58,459 nucleotides of DNA from Candidatus Roizmanbacteria bacterium GW2011_GWC1_37_12 (GTDB lineage: Bacteria; Patescibacteriota; Microgenomatia; UBA1406; GWC2-37-13). The first letter of the stretch is position 1. Every line of letters begins with the position of its first letter. A program made the translations under genes and the position numbers. The notes beneath the pieces were generated by a model. It made no database searches. It was given only the letters and a program-made list of their open reading frames with translations, and was not told where the DNA came from. Shown here in pieces: positions 1 through 9,059 of the stretch. Where the stretch lies: contig LBST01000007.1 in the NCBI GenBank assembly GCA_000991135.1, positions 1-58,459 of the forward strand. Reading direction: 5' to 3'.

Positions 1-302
1 CCGATATCTGAAAGAATTATTAGTATCTTAAAAAGAAATAAATAAAGAAGATTGTTATCCATCCAATATTGATCAATGTTATATGGATCGGCAAACAGCT
101 TGTATGTTTTACCTATAAAATCCAAGATATAGGCAAAACCAGGCGGATAATTGTAGTTGGTATTATTTATCAGCCAAATTATTCCGCGATCTGCAACAGC
201 CAACCCCCAGCCTTTCCAAAAGGCAATATCAGCTTTAAAACCGGGAATAGGAACAAGAAATAAACGTGTTACAAATCCTAAGAAAAGAAGTAAAAAGTAC
301 AT
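1..302 (-). CDS. GT39-like polytopic membrane protein, N-terminal part (runs off window start)
   Basis: Partial gene: the reading frame is open from an ATG at 302 to the first base of the window, about 100 residues. The start lies 9 bases after the stop of the preceding minus-strand gene. The N-terminus is a hydrophobic helix (residues 1-14), followed by FKADIAFWKGWGLAV and a YNYPPGFAYIL segment. An acidic residue in the first external loop followed by aromatic/Trp residues and a (Y/H)PP motif is typical of GT-C fold glycosyltransferases (PMT/ArnT, GT39) that use polyprenyl-phosphate sugars at the outer membrane face. The specific substrate cannot be told. Seen: ORF and motifs; inferred: enzyme class. 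Confidence 0.6.
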   Translation of the reverse strand, partial: MYFLLLFLGFVTRLFLVPIPGFKADIAFWKGWGLAVADRGIIWLINNTNYNYPPGFAYILDFIGKTYKLFADPYNIDQYWMDNNLLYLFLFKILIILSDI

Positions 303-310
303 AACATAGC

Positions 311-1006
311 TTATTTTAGATATTCAAGGCTATTGACCAGTCGATTAAGCACGGCTTTTCCTTCTGTTGGGAAAATATCTCCAATATGAAGTAGAATGTC
401 ATCGTTGCCTTCAACTTGGAAAAAATAATTATCGCTGGTAACTGTTTTACTGCCTTTGACTAAATATGCTGCCTTATACCCTTTGAGTCCTTTTTCATTG
501 GTGATCGGCTCAATTTTATTCAATCCGCTAAGGCCGGAAAAAAATTTCCAATAGTTTTTGGCGAATTCTTCCGGCTTTCCGACTAAATTTTTGTCCCGGC
601 TCGAAACTATCTCGACCGTCAAAAGAAGACTTTGTTCCGGAGGCAGTTCGTTCACTTTAAAAGTGACGGCGTCGCTTTTGTCGTTTGGAAAAGATAGTGG
701 CGCAAGGGCCTTTGGATGCTGAAAAGAATATGAATAAGCTTTTCCTTTATATGTCACCCAGTCGGAAGATTCTGATAGCTTTGCAAAGTCATAAAGTAAT
801 ACGGGTTTTTTAGCTTCTTCACCTTTTGGCGAAAGATAATTTATTCCGGCTGGAAATACCTGCTGTCCTTTGCTTGTTTTGGAAACCCAGTAATAAACTC
901 CACCGATGATTAAAAGAAAGATTACCAAGATAACTATATTTATCGTTATTAAATTTTTTTTACCGGCTTCAACGACAAAATCTTCCTCTTTATTTTTTGT
1001 ATCCAT
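311..1006 (-). CDS. membrane-anchored hypothetical protein
   Basis: 231 residues. A short charged cytoplasmic tail (1-18) is followed by one transmembrane helix (about 21-41) and a 190-residue extracytoplasmic domain. The pattern SDWVTYKGKAYSYSFQHP is matched in the next gene by NWKTYSSEILSFKYP, so the two are distant paralogues with a shared domain resembling PsbP/DUF-type lipoprotein domains often annotated only as hypothetical in CPR genomes. No catalytic motif is visible. It stops 9 bases before the GT39-like gene and probably shares its transcript. Confidence 0.6.
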   Translation of the reverse strand: MDTKNKEEDFVVEAGKKNLITINIVILVIFLLIIGGVYYWVSKTSKGQQVFPAGINYLSPKGEEAKKPVLLYDFAKLSESSDWVTYKGKAYSYSFQHPKALAPLSFPNDKSDAVTFKVNELPPEQSLLLTVEIVSSRDKNLVGKPEEFAKNYWKFFSGLSGLNKIEPITNEKGLKGYKAAYLVKGSKTVTSDNYFFQVEGNDDILLHIGDIFPTEGKAVLNRLVNSLEYLK

Positions 1007-1064
1007 AACTTATTTATGATAGATAAAAAAAACTTCCCTGTCAACAGAAAATATATTCGAAATC

Positions 1065-1718
1065 TTAATTATCTTTTTCTTCAGTTATATTTTCAGCAAA
1101 CTTAAAAGTCGAGAGAATTTGGTCAAATAAGACCGTTTCTTCTGTGTCTACCTGAAGAGGATAGTAATAAAAAAAAGCATAATTTTTATTCATGTAATTA
1201 AACTTTATCCCAACTGTTTTTAAATTTGCTTCGTTAGGATCGCACTCTTTATTATCAGAGAATTTATAGAAGGTTTTTGAAGCTGTTAATATATCTAAAA
1301 CAAACTCCTGAGTATCAACTTTAGTTAAACAAGGCATCCCATACACTTCTGGTATTAATGAAAGAGATAGTTTTTTTTGATTAGTTGTTGAGGCGGAAAA
1401 TAAAGCAGAACTTATAGGATCGGTTATGAACTCTTTTGGATATTTAAAAGATAATATTTCTGAACTGTAAGTTTTCCAATTAGCCGTTTCATCGGGTAGG
1501 ATTGAGATTGAAGAAACGATTGAGGTTGGAGATGGAACTTTAATAGTCGAATTAGTTTGTTGATTTATGATTTGTTTCTGCAGTTTTTGATTTTGAAGAT
1601 AAAGAAAAAATATCGTCCCCAATAAAATCATTCCTAAAATTGAGGAAATAATTATTAACAAATAATTTGGTTTAGGTTGAGGAACGGCTACTTGGATAGG
1701 ATTTTGAGTTGGATCCAT
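1065..1718 (-). CDS. membrane-anchored hypothetical protein, paralogue of the neighbouring gene
   Basis: 217 residues: proline-rich cytoplasmic start (MDPTQNPIQVAVPQPKP), TM helix about 19-40, a Ser/Thr/Pro-rich linker (about 58-75) and an outer domain beginning ANWKTYSSEILSFKYPKEF. It has two Cys residues (in MPCLTK and KECDPN) that could form a disulfide outside the cell. Same architecture as the downstream gene at 311-1006. Function unknown. Confidence 0.6.
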   Translation of the reverse strand: MDPTQNPIQVAVPQPKPNYLLIIISSILGMILLGTIFFLYLQNQKLQKQIINQQTNSTIKVPSPTSIVSSISILPDETANWKTYSSEILSFKYPKEFITDPISSALFSASTTNQKKLSLSLIPEVYGMPCLTKVDTQEFVLDILTASKTFYKFSDNKECDPNEANLKTVGIKFNYMNKNYAFFYYYPLQVDTEETVLFDQILSTFKFAENITEEKDN

Positions 1719-1739
1719 TAATTTTATTATACTGAATTA

Positions 1740-1997
1740 TTAATAAATACTCCCTCGGAAGCCAACTTCGTGGATATAGATAATCTTTTTTTCAAAATCA
1801 ACCTCAAAGATCACTCTAAAGTTCCCAATCCGTAAACGAAAGCTTCTTTTAGAAGTAGCTAATTTTTTGACATCTAATTCTTTTGAAAGAGGATTTTTAT
1901 CCAAAATCTCAATCTTTTCCACGATTCTTTTTGCTTCTTTTTTCGATATTTTTGTTAAAAACTTGAAGACTCTGGGGTGATAAACCAATTTATACAT
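1740..1997 (-). CDS. RelE/ParE-family toxin
   Basis: 85 residues, the usual length for RelE-type mRNA interferase or ParE-like toxins. It starts with YKLVYHPRVFKFLTKISKK, has the core RSFRLRIGNFRVIFEVD (the R-x-R-x-G-x-(F/Y)-R-V-x-(F/Y) signature of the superfamily) and a final strand IIYIHEVGFRGSIY. It overlaps the upstream antitoxin gene by 8 bases, the usual translational coupling. Likely inhibits translation when free of antitoxin. The final basic/aromatic residues could be the RNA-cleaving set, but the target cannot be read from sequence. Confidence 0.85.
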   Translation of the reverse strand: MYKLVYHPRVFKFLTKISKKEAKRIVEKIEILDKNPLSKELDVKKLATSKRSFRLRIGNFRVIFEVDFEKKIIYIHEVGFRGSIY

Positions 1998-2250
1998 GTT
2001 TTTTTATTTCTTTATGTGAGATCCATTTAACTTTGTCTTTGTTTTCTTTCTCGTAGTCTTCAGCCTTTAGGGACAGGTAATAATCTTCAAGTGTGTCTGT
2101 CATTTCCTGATACTTTTCAAAAGAAATAATAACACTGGTGGGAGTACTACGATTAAAAAGAAACACTGGCGATGTATTTGCCTTATTAATTACCTTTTTT
2201 GTTTTGAATCTCAAATCGGAAATGGTGCTGATGTTGTTTAAAGTTATCAT
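1990..2250 (-). CDS. Phd/YefM-like antitoxin
   Basis: 86 residues from the ATG at 2250 (MITLNNISTISDLRF). A longer frame to 2274 exists but would overlap the predicted promoter. The N-terminal half fits the Phd/YefM DNA-binding fold: ISDLRFKTKKVINKANTSPVFLFNRSTPTSVIIS with a following E-K-Y-Q-E-M helix. The charged C-terminal tail would wrap the toxin. It is first in the pair and overlaps the toxin gene. As in other such modules, the protein probably represses its own promoter; two direct TTGTTATAT copies just upstream are candidate operators. Confidence 0.8.
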   Translation of the reverse strand: MITLNNISTISDLRFKTKKVINKANTSPVFLFNRSTPTSVIISFEKYQEMTDTLEDYYLSLKAEDYEKENKDKVKWISHKEIKKHV

Positions 2251-2264
2251 AATTATATAACAAT

Positions 2265-2293
2265 AATATAACAATTAATACAACAGTTGTCAA
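2265..2293 (-). promoter_or_regulatory. sigma70-type promoter of the toxin-antitoxin pair
   Basis: On the minus strand TTGACA (2293-2288), a 17-base spacer and TATATT (2270-2265). Two direct TTGTTATAT repeats cover the -10 and start region and may be antitoxin operators. The -35 overlaps the -35 of a plus-strand promoter, making a back-to-back arrangement. Confidence 0.65.
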
Positions 2294-2315
2294 GACTTAA
2301 AAAACTCCGTAAAAT
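2287..2315 (+). promoter_or_regulatory. sigma70-type promoter for the GT-C gene trio
   Basis: TTGTCA (2287-2292), 17-base spacer, TAAAAT (2310-2315), eight bases before the ATG at 2323. Its -35 shares bases with the oppositely directed -35 of the toxin-antitoxin promoter, so the two directions probably compete for RNA polymerase. The transcript would have an almost absent 5' leader. Confidence 0.5.
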
Positions 2316-2322
2316 AATCATT

Positions 2323-3945
2323 ATGAAAATGGTAAAAAAATATTTTATTTTTATTTTTGCCTTTGCGTTTCTTTTTCTTAGTTTTTTGCCAAATATCTAT
2401 GAAGCATCAGTTGTCAATCTTCTTCCCCCTGATCGGACGATGATCTGGGGCGAATATAACTACACGTATGACTATAACGTCTATCTAAGCAAAATCCGCC
2501 AGGGGCAGGAAGGGGGCTCAAGCGTCGTTGACAAATATGATAATCACCCAAAGCAAAAAGGAATATTTCTGGTCATGGTTTATTTGCTCGCCGGAAAAAT
2601 CAGTTCAATTTTTAACTCAACCCCGACTCTTATTTATCATCTGCTTAGAGTTTTCACCAGCGTTTTTTGGATATCAACAATAATTTTTCTCAATATATAT
2701 TTCTTGAAAAAAACGTCTTTAGTGAATTTGGGGGTAATCTTAAGCTTCCTGACCGCCGGCTTTCCTGTTTTCTATAAATTCCAAGATCAATTATGGATTA
2801 AATCATATATGGATTGGTGGCAGGAACTGGATATCCTAAAAAGGATCAGTTTTATACCTCACGATAGTCTAAATTATATTTTTATTTCCGTTTTCACGAT
2901 CTTGCTTGGCCTTGTTGATAAAAATAAAAAATATTTTATCCTCCTTTGTGTCTTGCTTTTCTTTTCCGTTTTTGTCCAGCCGTCGGCGGCAATACTATTT
3001 ATTATCTCCTGGTGTTTGTACCATCTTATTAAAACTATCTGGTCAAGAGGCTTTCCAGTAAAACAAACGGCCGTGTTATTTATCAGTATTATTATTCCTT
3101 TGTTATATATAAAATCAGTTACCAGTACTTATCCATGGAAAACCCTCATGGATTTTCATGAAAACAACATACTGGTTTTCAATATTAAGGACTATGTTTT
3201 GGCCTTAGGCCCGATTTTTTTTACCGGCGTCGCCGGCGGTATCTTGGTTATCGGCAAAAAAAAACAGGAGCTATTGGGACTGGTTACTTGGGTCATTGGC
3301 GTTGCCGTAACCATGGTTTTGTTCAAATTTTTTCCTTATCAGTCGTTGCGATTCGTCCAGACGGCTAACCATATCCCATTGGCAATTCTTTCAGCTTATT
3401 TATTTTATGAGCTTTGGAAAACGGCCCGGTTTTATATAAAAGCTATAATTGTTATAACTGTTATAACGATTATCACTAATGGTTTGGCCCAAACTTATTT
3501 TTCCATAAAAGCCCAAACTCAATTCATCAACCAACGAGCATTGGCTACCCTGCCGTTAGTTCCTTATCCCCCTCAAGTGATGTACCCACTTACCGACTTT
3601 TATAACGGGCTCAAATGGTTGGAAAAAAATACCGGCCGCCAGACAGTTGTTCTTGCCAAAATCACCGCCGGTAACTATATTCCCGCCTATTCGGGTAACT
3701 TTGTCTATCTTGGACACATCGCGGAAACTCCCAATTTTGATAATCGGGTCAAAAAAGCCGATGAATTTTTCTCCGGAAATTTAACGGAAGAGCAGGCGTT
3801 CAAATTTCTAAAAACGGAAAACATAGATTATGTTTTTTATGGCCCGCAGGAAAAAGAGAATGCCGTTAAAGATATAAGCGCTTATACTTTTTTAAAAGCA
3901 GGTTACCAATCACCATTGGTTACTATCTATGAAGTTAAAATATGA
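2323..3945 (+). CDS. GT-C-like polytopic membrane protein 1 of 3
   Basis: 540 residues from the ATG at 2323; the frame can be read from a TTG at 2287, but that codon lies inside the promoter. About ten hydrophobic helices, starting at residue 5. The first external loop has D50 in YDYNVYLSKIRQGQEGG, the acidic-residue loop found in GT-C glycosyltransferases and related membrane proteins. After the last helix a soluble C-terminal domain carries SGNLTEEQAFKFLKTENIDYVF, a motif repeated in both following genes. It overlaps the next gene by ATGA. Likely role: assembly of surface glycan or glycoprotein, by inference. Confidence 0.65.
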   Translation: MKMVKKYFIFIFAFAFLFLSFLPNIYEASVVNLLPPDRTMIWGEYNYTYDYNVYLSKIRQGQEGGSSVVDKYDNHPKQKGIFLVMVYLLAGKISSIFNSTPTLIYHLLRVFTSVFWISTIIFLNIYFLKKTSLVNLGVILSFLTAGFPVFYKFQDQLWIKSYMDWWQELDILKRISFIPHDSLNYIFISVFTILLGLVDKNKKYFILLCVLLFFSVFVQPSAAILFIISWCLYHLIKTIWSRGFPVKQTAVLFISIIIPLLYIKSVTSTYPWKTLMDFHENNILVFNIKDYVLALGPIFFTGVAGGILVIGKKKQELLGLVTWVIGVAVTMVLFKFFPYQSLRFVQTANHIPLAILSAYLFYELWKTARFYIKAIIVITVITIITNGLAQTYFSIKAQTQFINQRALATLPLVPYPPQVMYPLTDFYNGLKWLEKNTGRQTVVLAKITAGNYIPAYSGNFVYLGHIAETPNFDNRVKKADEFFSGNLTEEQAFKFLKTENIDYVFYGPQEKENAVKDISAYTFLKAGYQSPLVTIYEVKI

Positions 3946-5537
3946 AAAATAAAAAATATCAGTGGCTGACGATTATAACCATTTCCCTGATTGTGGCGAC
4001 TATCAATATTTTCCATGTGATAATCGGTCTAGCCAAAACACCGGACGGTTTTACTTATCTGGCCACTGGCCACTATTACTTGGATTATTTTGAATACTTG
4101 CAACATATTGCGTCAGGGCTGTCCGGCCGCTGGCTGCCCCTTAACTATTTTTCTACCGATGATTTTGGCGTTGACAGCCGTTTTTTTCCTTATATAATAC
4201 TGGGGAAAATCGCTTGGATATTCCGTCTTTCTCCAGTTACGGTATATTGGATGGCGGTTTTTTTCCTAACGATATTTACCCTGATCGGATTTTATTTCAT
4301 TATCGATTTGATCCTCAAAAAACAAGCTTTTCATTTAAAAATAATCGCTTTCTTTATCGTCATTTTTAGCGGTCCGTTTTATAAGATCATTACCGATAGG
4401 GGTCGTTTTGTTTTAAATCCATATGATTTTTGGTACGGCCCGAGCGTTTTTATCAGAAGATTTGAACTCATCCCCTACCATGCTCTCGGAGTCGTCCTAT
4501 TATTGTTAATAATAATTATTATCAACAAAATTTGGGGAAGATTAGCCAGTCTTTCCACAAGGACTGTTTTTGTGATCGGCATCGGAGTCGCCGGACTGAT
4601 GGATATCATGATGACTTTTTCGCCGATCGCCCTGATTTCTTTTGTGCCGGCTTTATTGGTCGTAAGCGCAATTGATTTCATCAGAGAAAAAAATAACCGC
4701 TTCAAAATATTTTTGTTAAATTTGATCATATTGGTTTTGATCATACCGGTCGGCTTATATTTGAGAAACACCCCCGGCTATGGCGGGATCGGCTTTGAGA
4801 TGAACTGGATCGAGCGCGTACCCTTTTGGTTTTTGCTCCTCAATCTTGGCCCCATCGTCTTGTTTTTCCCGTTTGGATTAGCCGACTATTTGAAAATAAA
4901 CAGTTTTTTAAGCCGGACATTGCTTATTTTTACTTTAATTGGTTATCTTTTATTTTTTTCGCCGGCTACCACTTTTCTCGGTATTCATAATTTACGGTTT
5001 TTTTCACCCGTCAGCTATATTTTTTTCGGGATTCTGACGGTTTTTGCCTTAAAAAAGACCGGCAAGCTATTTGTTTTGTTATCACTGCTTTTGATCGTCT
5101 ATTCCTGGATTTTGAATTTCGATTCGTTAAAGTTAAGACTTTTAGGACTGGATCCGAGAACGCCGGAAACAGCATTGACTTATGTTCCCAACTCATTAAT
5201 AGCTGGTTTAAAGTCGCTACGGAATCATCCCGCCGGTAATGTATTGACGAATCCTTATGGAGGAATAGGAATACTTGTCCCAATTTTTTCTTACCGCAGA
5301 ATTTACACCGGACCCGAGGGGGCAACTCGCGATTTGCAAAAAAAACAAGCTCTAGCTGACCTTTTTTATCAAGGAAAAATGACAGACAGACAAGCAAAAA
5401 AATTTTTAAAAACAAATAGTCTTGGCTTTGTTATCCTTACCTCGTTTGATAATTATGACGCCAGAAATATGAACCGTTACCGATTTTTGAAGCCGATATA
5501 TAATAAAGAGTCAATAATTATTTGGGAAATAATATGA
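3942..5537 (+). CDS. GT-C-like polytopic membrane protein 2 of 3
   Basis: 531 residues. The start ATG overlaps the previous stop (ATGA). About ten TM helices; first loop ATGHYYLDYFEYLQHIASG. The ATGHYYLDYFEY block is identical in the third gene, so genes 2 and 3 are close paralogues while gene 1 is more distant. The C-terminal soluble domain has YQGKMTDRQAKKFLKTNSLGFV, matching genes 1 and 3. Probably translationally coupled and possibly a hetero-oligomer or a set of transferases with different acceptor specificities; this is inference. Confidence 0.65.
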   Translation: MKNKKYQWLTIITISLIVATINIFHVIIGLAKTPDGFTYLATGHYYLDYFEYLQHIASGLSGRWLPLNYFSTDDFGVDSRFFPYIILGKIAWIFRLSPVTVYWMAVFFLTIFTLIGFYFIIDLILKKQAFHLKIIAFFIVIFSGPFYKIITDRGRFVLNPYDFWYGPSVFIRRFELIPYHALGVVLLLLIIIIINKIWGRLASLSTRTVFVIGIGVAGLMDIMMTFSPIALISFVPALLVVSAIDFIREKNNRFKIFLLNLIILVLIIPVGLYLRNTPGYGGIGFEMNWIERVPFWFLLLNLGPIVLFFPFGLADYLKINSFLSRTLLIFTLIGYLLFFSPATTFLGIHNLRFFSPVSYIFFGILTVFALKKTGKLFVLLSLLLIVYSWILNFDSLKLRLLGLDPRTPETALTYVPNSLIAGLKSLRNHPAGNVLTNPYGGIGILVPIFSYRRIYTGPEGATRDLQKKQALADLFYQGKMTDRQAKKFLKTNSLGFVILTSFDNYDARNMNRYRFLKPIYNKESIIIWEII

Positions 5538-7093
5538 GTTTTGGCCAATTATTTCTTGTCATCAACATCGGCCTGATTGCTAGTGTTATAAATTTCCTTC
5601 ATGTCATCATTGGTTATGCGAAGACTTTGCCTGGACAGGTTTATCTGGCAACCGGGCACTATTATCTGGACTATTTTGAATATATTCAAGCCGTAAGTCA
5701 AGGCCAGCATGGTCAATGGCTTTGGGAAAGTGATTATATAACTGCTGCCAAGATCAAGACAGTATTTGGAATGTGGCAGTATCTGATCTTCGGAAAAATC
5801 GGCCAGTTATTTCACCTTTCTCCCATTGCCACTTATTGGGGAATGAATATTGTCCTTTCAGTTATCTTCTCCGCTCTAATTTTTTTCATAATTAAAAAAA
5901 TTTTGTTCAATAAACCATTTTATTGGCAGTTGGCAGCTTATGTTTTGGCTCTTTCTGCCGGTCCTATCGCCTCTTATCGATTCTGGAATGATCAGGCTAT
6001 GTTCAACCGCTTCGGCAACATTCCATACCATATTACCGACCAGATAATTGTTTTATCGATAATCCTGATCGTTACCGACAGCTTAGACAAAATCGTTTCT
6101 TTGTCAAAAAAAAATATTATTATCAGATCTGTTGTTATCATAGGACTATTGGTTTTTCTCTTAAGCTTTTCCCCGGCTCCTTTTTTATTAACCATTGCCT
6201 CCCTTATTTTGACCTTGATTTGGTTCTTATTTTCCAAACAATCCCCGTCAAAAATAAAATTTTTAGGATCATTATTATTGATTACTTTCCCTTTAAGTTT
6301 TTTGATGAAAATTTTTTATATTGACAAATTTTTCAACAGTATTTCCCTGTTTGAATCCAGCTGGCAGATCCACCCGCCTTTGACTTTAGTTCTTTTGACA
6401 ATCGGTCCAATTTTGCTTTTTGTTTGGTTTGGGTTAAAAAATTATTTTCGTCAATTAACAGCAATAAAAATAATGTTTTTTAGTTTTGTTTTCTCGAGCT
6501 ACCTGATGTTTTTTTCACCAATAGCTTTTTATTTTAAAACGACCAATACGAGATTTTTGTCGCCTTTGAACTATATTTTGCTGGCTGTTTTGGCGGTTAT
6601 CGGAATCAAAAAACCAAAATCTTTATTAGTTATTTGCGTAGTCCTTTTACTGACTTTTATTCCTGGCAATATCGAAGGAATCAAATCGCAAATAAACGAT
6701 CCTAATCTTGTCTCTCCGATCAGCTATCTGCCAAAAGGAATTATAGATGGATACAAATATTTGGATACTTTACCCGGGAAAAAAACCGTCTTAACAACTC
6801 CCGCGCAGTTTTTGGGAATGGTTGCTGCAATATATTCGGGAAAACCGGTCTATTTGAATCGCCCCGGTCTATACAAATATGACCAAAAAGTCGATATAAC
6901 GGCGAAATTTTATTGGGGTTTGCTGGATGAACGCCAGGCGAAGGAATTTTTAGAAAAAAACCAGATCAGCTTTGTTACTCTAACTTCAGTTGAAGATTAT
7001 CCCGTCGATAAACTAGCTGACTATAAATTTTTGAAAAAAATCTACCAAAATAAAGATATTGTTATTTTCCGATTTGAAGATCGCCTTCTTTAA
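5534..7093 (+). CDS. GT-C-like polytopic membrane protein 3 of 3
   Basis: 519 residues from the ATG at 5534, which overlaps the preceding stop as ATGA; a TTG at 5522 in the same frame is less likely because the ATGA junction is the same as the one between genes 1 and 2. About ten TM helices, first loop ATGHYYLDYFEYIQAVSQG, C-terminal domain with YWGLLDERQAKEFLEKNQISFV. Its last 32 bases overlap the 3' end of the convergent M16 peptidase gene. Confidence 0.65.
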   Translation: MSFGQLFLVINIGLIASVINFLHVIIGYAKTLPGQVYLATGHYYLDYFEYIQAVSQGQHGQWLWESDYITAAKIKTVFGMWQYLIFGKIGQLFHLSPIATYWGMNIVLSVIFSALIFFIIKKILFNKPFYWQLAAYVLALSAGPIASYRFWNDQAMFNRFGNIPYHITDQIIVLSIILIVTDSLDKIVSLSKKNIIIRSVVIIGLLVFLLSFSPAPFLLTIASLILTLIWFLFSKQSPSKIKFLGSLLLITFPLSFLMKIFYIDKFFNSISLFESSWQIHPPLTLVLLTIGPILLFVWFGLKNYFRQLTAIKIMFFSFVFSSYLMFFSPIAFYFKTTNTRFLSPLNYILLAVLAVIGIKKPKSLLVICVVLLLTFIPGNIEGIKSQINDPNLVSPISYLPKGIIDGYKYLDTLPGKKTVLTTPAQFLGMVAAIYSGKPVYLNRPGLYKYDQKVDITAKFYWGLLDERQAKEFLEKNQISFVTLTSVEDYPVDKLADYKFLKKIYQNKDIVIFRFEDRLL

Positions 7094-8336
7094 AAGGCCC
7101 GATCATGGCGAAGTTAAGTTTTTCCTGTGTAAAAGCTTCTTTAGCCAGATTGGTAATTTCATCAACAGTAACATTCTCGATTTTTTTAATAATTTCCTCC
7201 GGGGTTTCTACTTTATTTTGCAGGAGTTTTTTCACGCCAAAAGAACTGGCGACGTTGGCTGAATCCTCAAGCGATAAAAGAAAGCGGCCTTTGATTAACT
7301 CTTTTGCCCGCTTTAATTCATTTTTTGTCGTCTCGCGATCGGCGATTTTTTGATGTTCTTCGAGGATAATTTTAATGGCTTCTTTAACTTTTCCTAAATC
7401 ATTGGTGACACCGGCTTGAGTAACAATATTGCCGCAATCAGAATAAAGTTCACTCCCTGTTGAAATGTAATAACACAGTCCCCGCCTTTCCCTCACCTGA
7501 ATAAATAACCGACTCGACATCCCTCCTCCCAAAATCGCTGATAAAACGTTTAAAGCGTATTTTCTGTTGTCTTTAAAAGAAAATGCCCGAAAACCTAAAG
7601 AAAAATGCGCCTGCTCGGTTTTTTTGTATTTAATTAACATTTGGGGCTTTGTTTGACTCTCAATTATTGGTTTAAATGATAAATGTTTGTCATTTTTCCA
7701 ATTTTCGAATTTAGAATTTATTTGAGATTTGAGATTTGAGATTTGAGATTTATCTCCTAATCCACCAGCTACCACCAACACCGCATTTTCTGGATGATAA
7801 AGATTCTTAATATACTCAACAAATGTCAATCGATCAAACGATTGAACGGTTTCTTTGGTTCCGGCGATATCATATCCCAAAGGATTACCTTTATATAATA
7901 AGCCTTCAAATAACTCCCCTACCCGGCGCTGCGGCATATCCTCATACATATTAATTTCCTCAACAATCACTCCTTTTTCCCTTTCGATCTCCTCACCTGA
8001 CAAAATCGGATTTAGAACCATATCAGATATTACATCAATCACAGTTTCAAAATGGTCAAGCGTTGACTTTATCCAATAACCCGTGTGATCTTTTGAAGTA
8101 AAAGCATTAAATATACCGCCGATTCCCTCAATCGTCGATGAAATTAAAAAAGAGTTTGGGTATTTTTTACTGCCTTTGAAAGCCATGTGCTCGAAAAAAT
8201 GGGCGATGCCGTTGTTTTTTTCGTTTTCATATCGGCTCCCTGCTCCAACAAGAAGAATAGTTGTCAAGGAGGTCGACTTAGTATCGACAAAAATCACTTG
8301 TAGTCCGTTTTTCAAAGTAAAAACTTGCGGAGTCAT
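7062..8336 (-). CDS. M16-family zinc peptidase (processing-peptidase-like)
   Basis: 424 residues, the normal length of single-unit M16B proteins. The inverted zinc motif HxxEH is HFFEH at 46-50, followed about 75 residues later by the third-ligand helix EREKGVIVEEINMYED. The C-terminal half holds the R/Y substrate-positioning segment SSRLFIQVRERRGLCYYIST. M16B enzymes usually act as dimers or with an inactive partner; no partner gene is adjacent. The inter-domain linker (about residues 195-206) is coded by a run of GAGATTT repeats, so it is repeat-derived. The gene overlaps the end of the convergent GT-C gene by 32 bases. Confidence 0.9.
   Translation of the reverse strand: MTPQVFTLKNGLQVIFVDTKSTSLTTILLVGAGSRYENEKNNGIAHFFEHMAFKGSKKYPNSFLISSTIEGIGGIFNAFTSKDHTGYWIKSTLDHFETVIDVISDMVLNPILSGEEIEREKGVIVEEINMYEDMPQRRVGELFEGLLYKGNPLGYDIAGTKETVQSFDRLTFVEYIKNLYHPENAVLVVAGGLGDKSQISNLKSQINSKFENWKNDKHLSFKPIIESQTKPQMLIKYKKTEQAHFSLGFRAFSFKDNRKYALNVLSAILGGGMSSRLFIQVRERRGLCYYISTGSELYSDCGNIVTQAGVTNDLGKVKEAIKIILEEHQKIADRETTKNELKRAKELIKGRFLLSLEDSANVASSFGVKKLLQNKVETPEEIIKKIENVTVDEITNLAKEAFTQEKLNFAMIGPFKEGDLQIGK
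7720..7752. repeat. tandem GAGATTT-type repeat inside M16 peptidase
   Basis: About four and a half copies of TTTGAGA in tandem. It stays in frame and encodes Q-I-S-N-L-K-S-Q-I in the peptidase linker. Same kind of low-complexity filler as found in tyrS, the NadM fusion and comEA here. Confidence 0.75.
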
Positions 8337-8366
8337 CCTTATATTTTAATATGTTATATTGAAATA

Positions 8367-9059
8367 GTGAAGCGAAAAATCAAAAAACCAGAACAGGGAG
8401 TTTCTCTAATCGAAATTTTGATAGTTGTTGTCATCTTAGGAATACTGTCTTTTTTATTATCTCTTCCCATAAAAGCTCAATTAACAAAAGCCCGCGATGC
8501 CAGAAGAAAATTAGACTTTAACCTGATTACCAAAAATTTAGAGCAAGACTACGACTCGATTGGCTATTATCCTCAAACTCTTGCCAGTTGTAATCAATCC
8601 GACTCTATCCCCTGCGACCCAAAGACAAAGACTGATTATATCTATCTTTCTGACGGAAATGAACAAAGCGCTTGGTTTAAGCTCTATGCTAATCTTGAAA
8701 GAGACGACGACCAGATTATAGATATAGTTGGCTGTCGTTATGGCTGTGGACCTGAATGTCAGTATAATTTTGGCGTCTCGAGCCCAAATATCGGCCTTGA
8801 CTACTGTCTGCCTGATATCACTCCAACCCCAACCTTCATCGAACCAACATCAACGCCGGCCGCGCCGAGACCGACGCCAATCCTCTACGCCTGTTCTCCT
8901 GCTTCCGGACCGATGCCCGAGGGCCAGTGCGAAGCCTATGATGATCCTATTTTGAGCGAATGTCCAAAAGTCTACCCCAACGACCCGACCTGCGCCAATG
9001 AGTGTGGAGATAGAGATAATCGCTGTAGAAATGCCAGCGGTAAGCACAAACCAGAATAA
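8367..9059 (+). CDS. type IV prepilin-like (pseudopilin) protein
   Basis: 230 residues from a GTG at 8367; an in-frame ATG at 8325 would overlap the start of the divergent peptidase gene. A type III signal sequence is clear: basic leader KRKIKKPEQ, cleavage site G|VSLIE with Glu at +5, and the hydrophobic N-terminal helix ILIVVVILGILSFLL. After the pilin head a Pro/Thr-rich linker (PTPTFIEPTSTPAAPRPTP) leads to a Cys-rich tail with eight Cys, unusual for pilins and suggestive of a disulfide-braced surface domain. Exported through a type IV pilus/pseudopilus machine that must be encoded elsewhere; may work with ComEA/ComEC in DNA uptake. Confidence 0.8.
   Translation: MKRKIKKPEQGVSLIEILIVVVILGILSFLLSLPIKAQLTKARDARRKLDFNLITKNLEQDYDSIGYYPQTLASCNQSDSIPCDPKTKTDYIYLSDGNEQSAWFKLYANLERDDDQIIDIVGCRYGCGPECQYNFGVSSPNIGLDYCLPDITPTPTFIEPTSTPAAPRPTPILYACSPASGPMPEGQCEAYDDPILSECPKVYPNDPTCANECGDRDNRCRNASGKHKPE

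Noticed and set aside
69-263. 64-residue plus-strand frame at the window start
   Set aside because: It is antisense to a GT39-like N-terminus with clear motifs on the minus strand.
5011-5415. 134-residue minus-strand frame inside GT-C gene 2
   Set aside because: Shadow of a well-supported membrane-protein gene; composition follows the antisense of hydrophobic codons.
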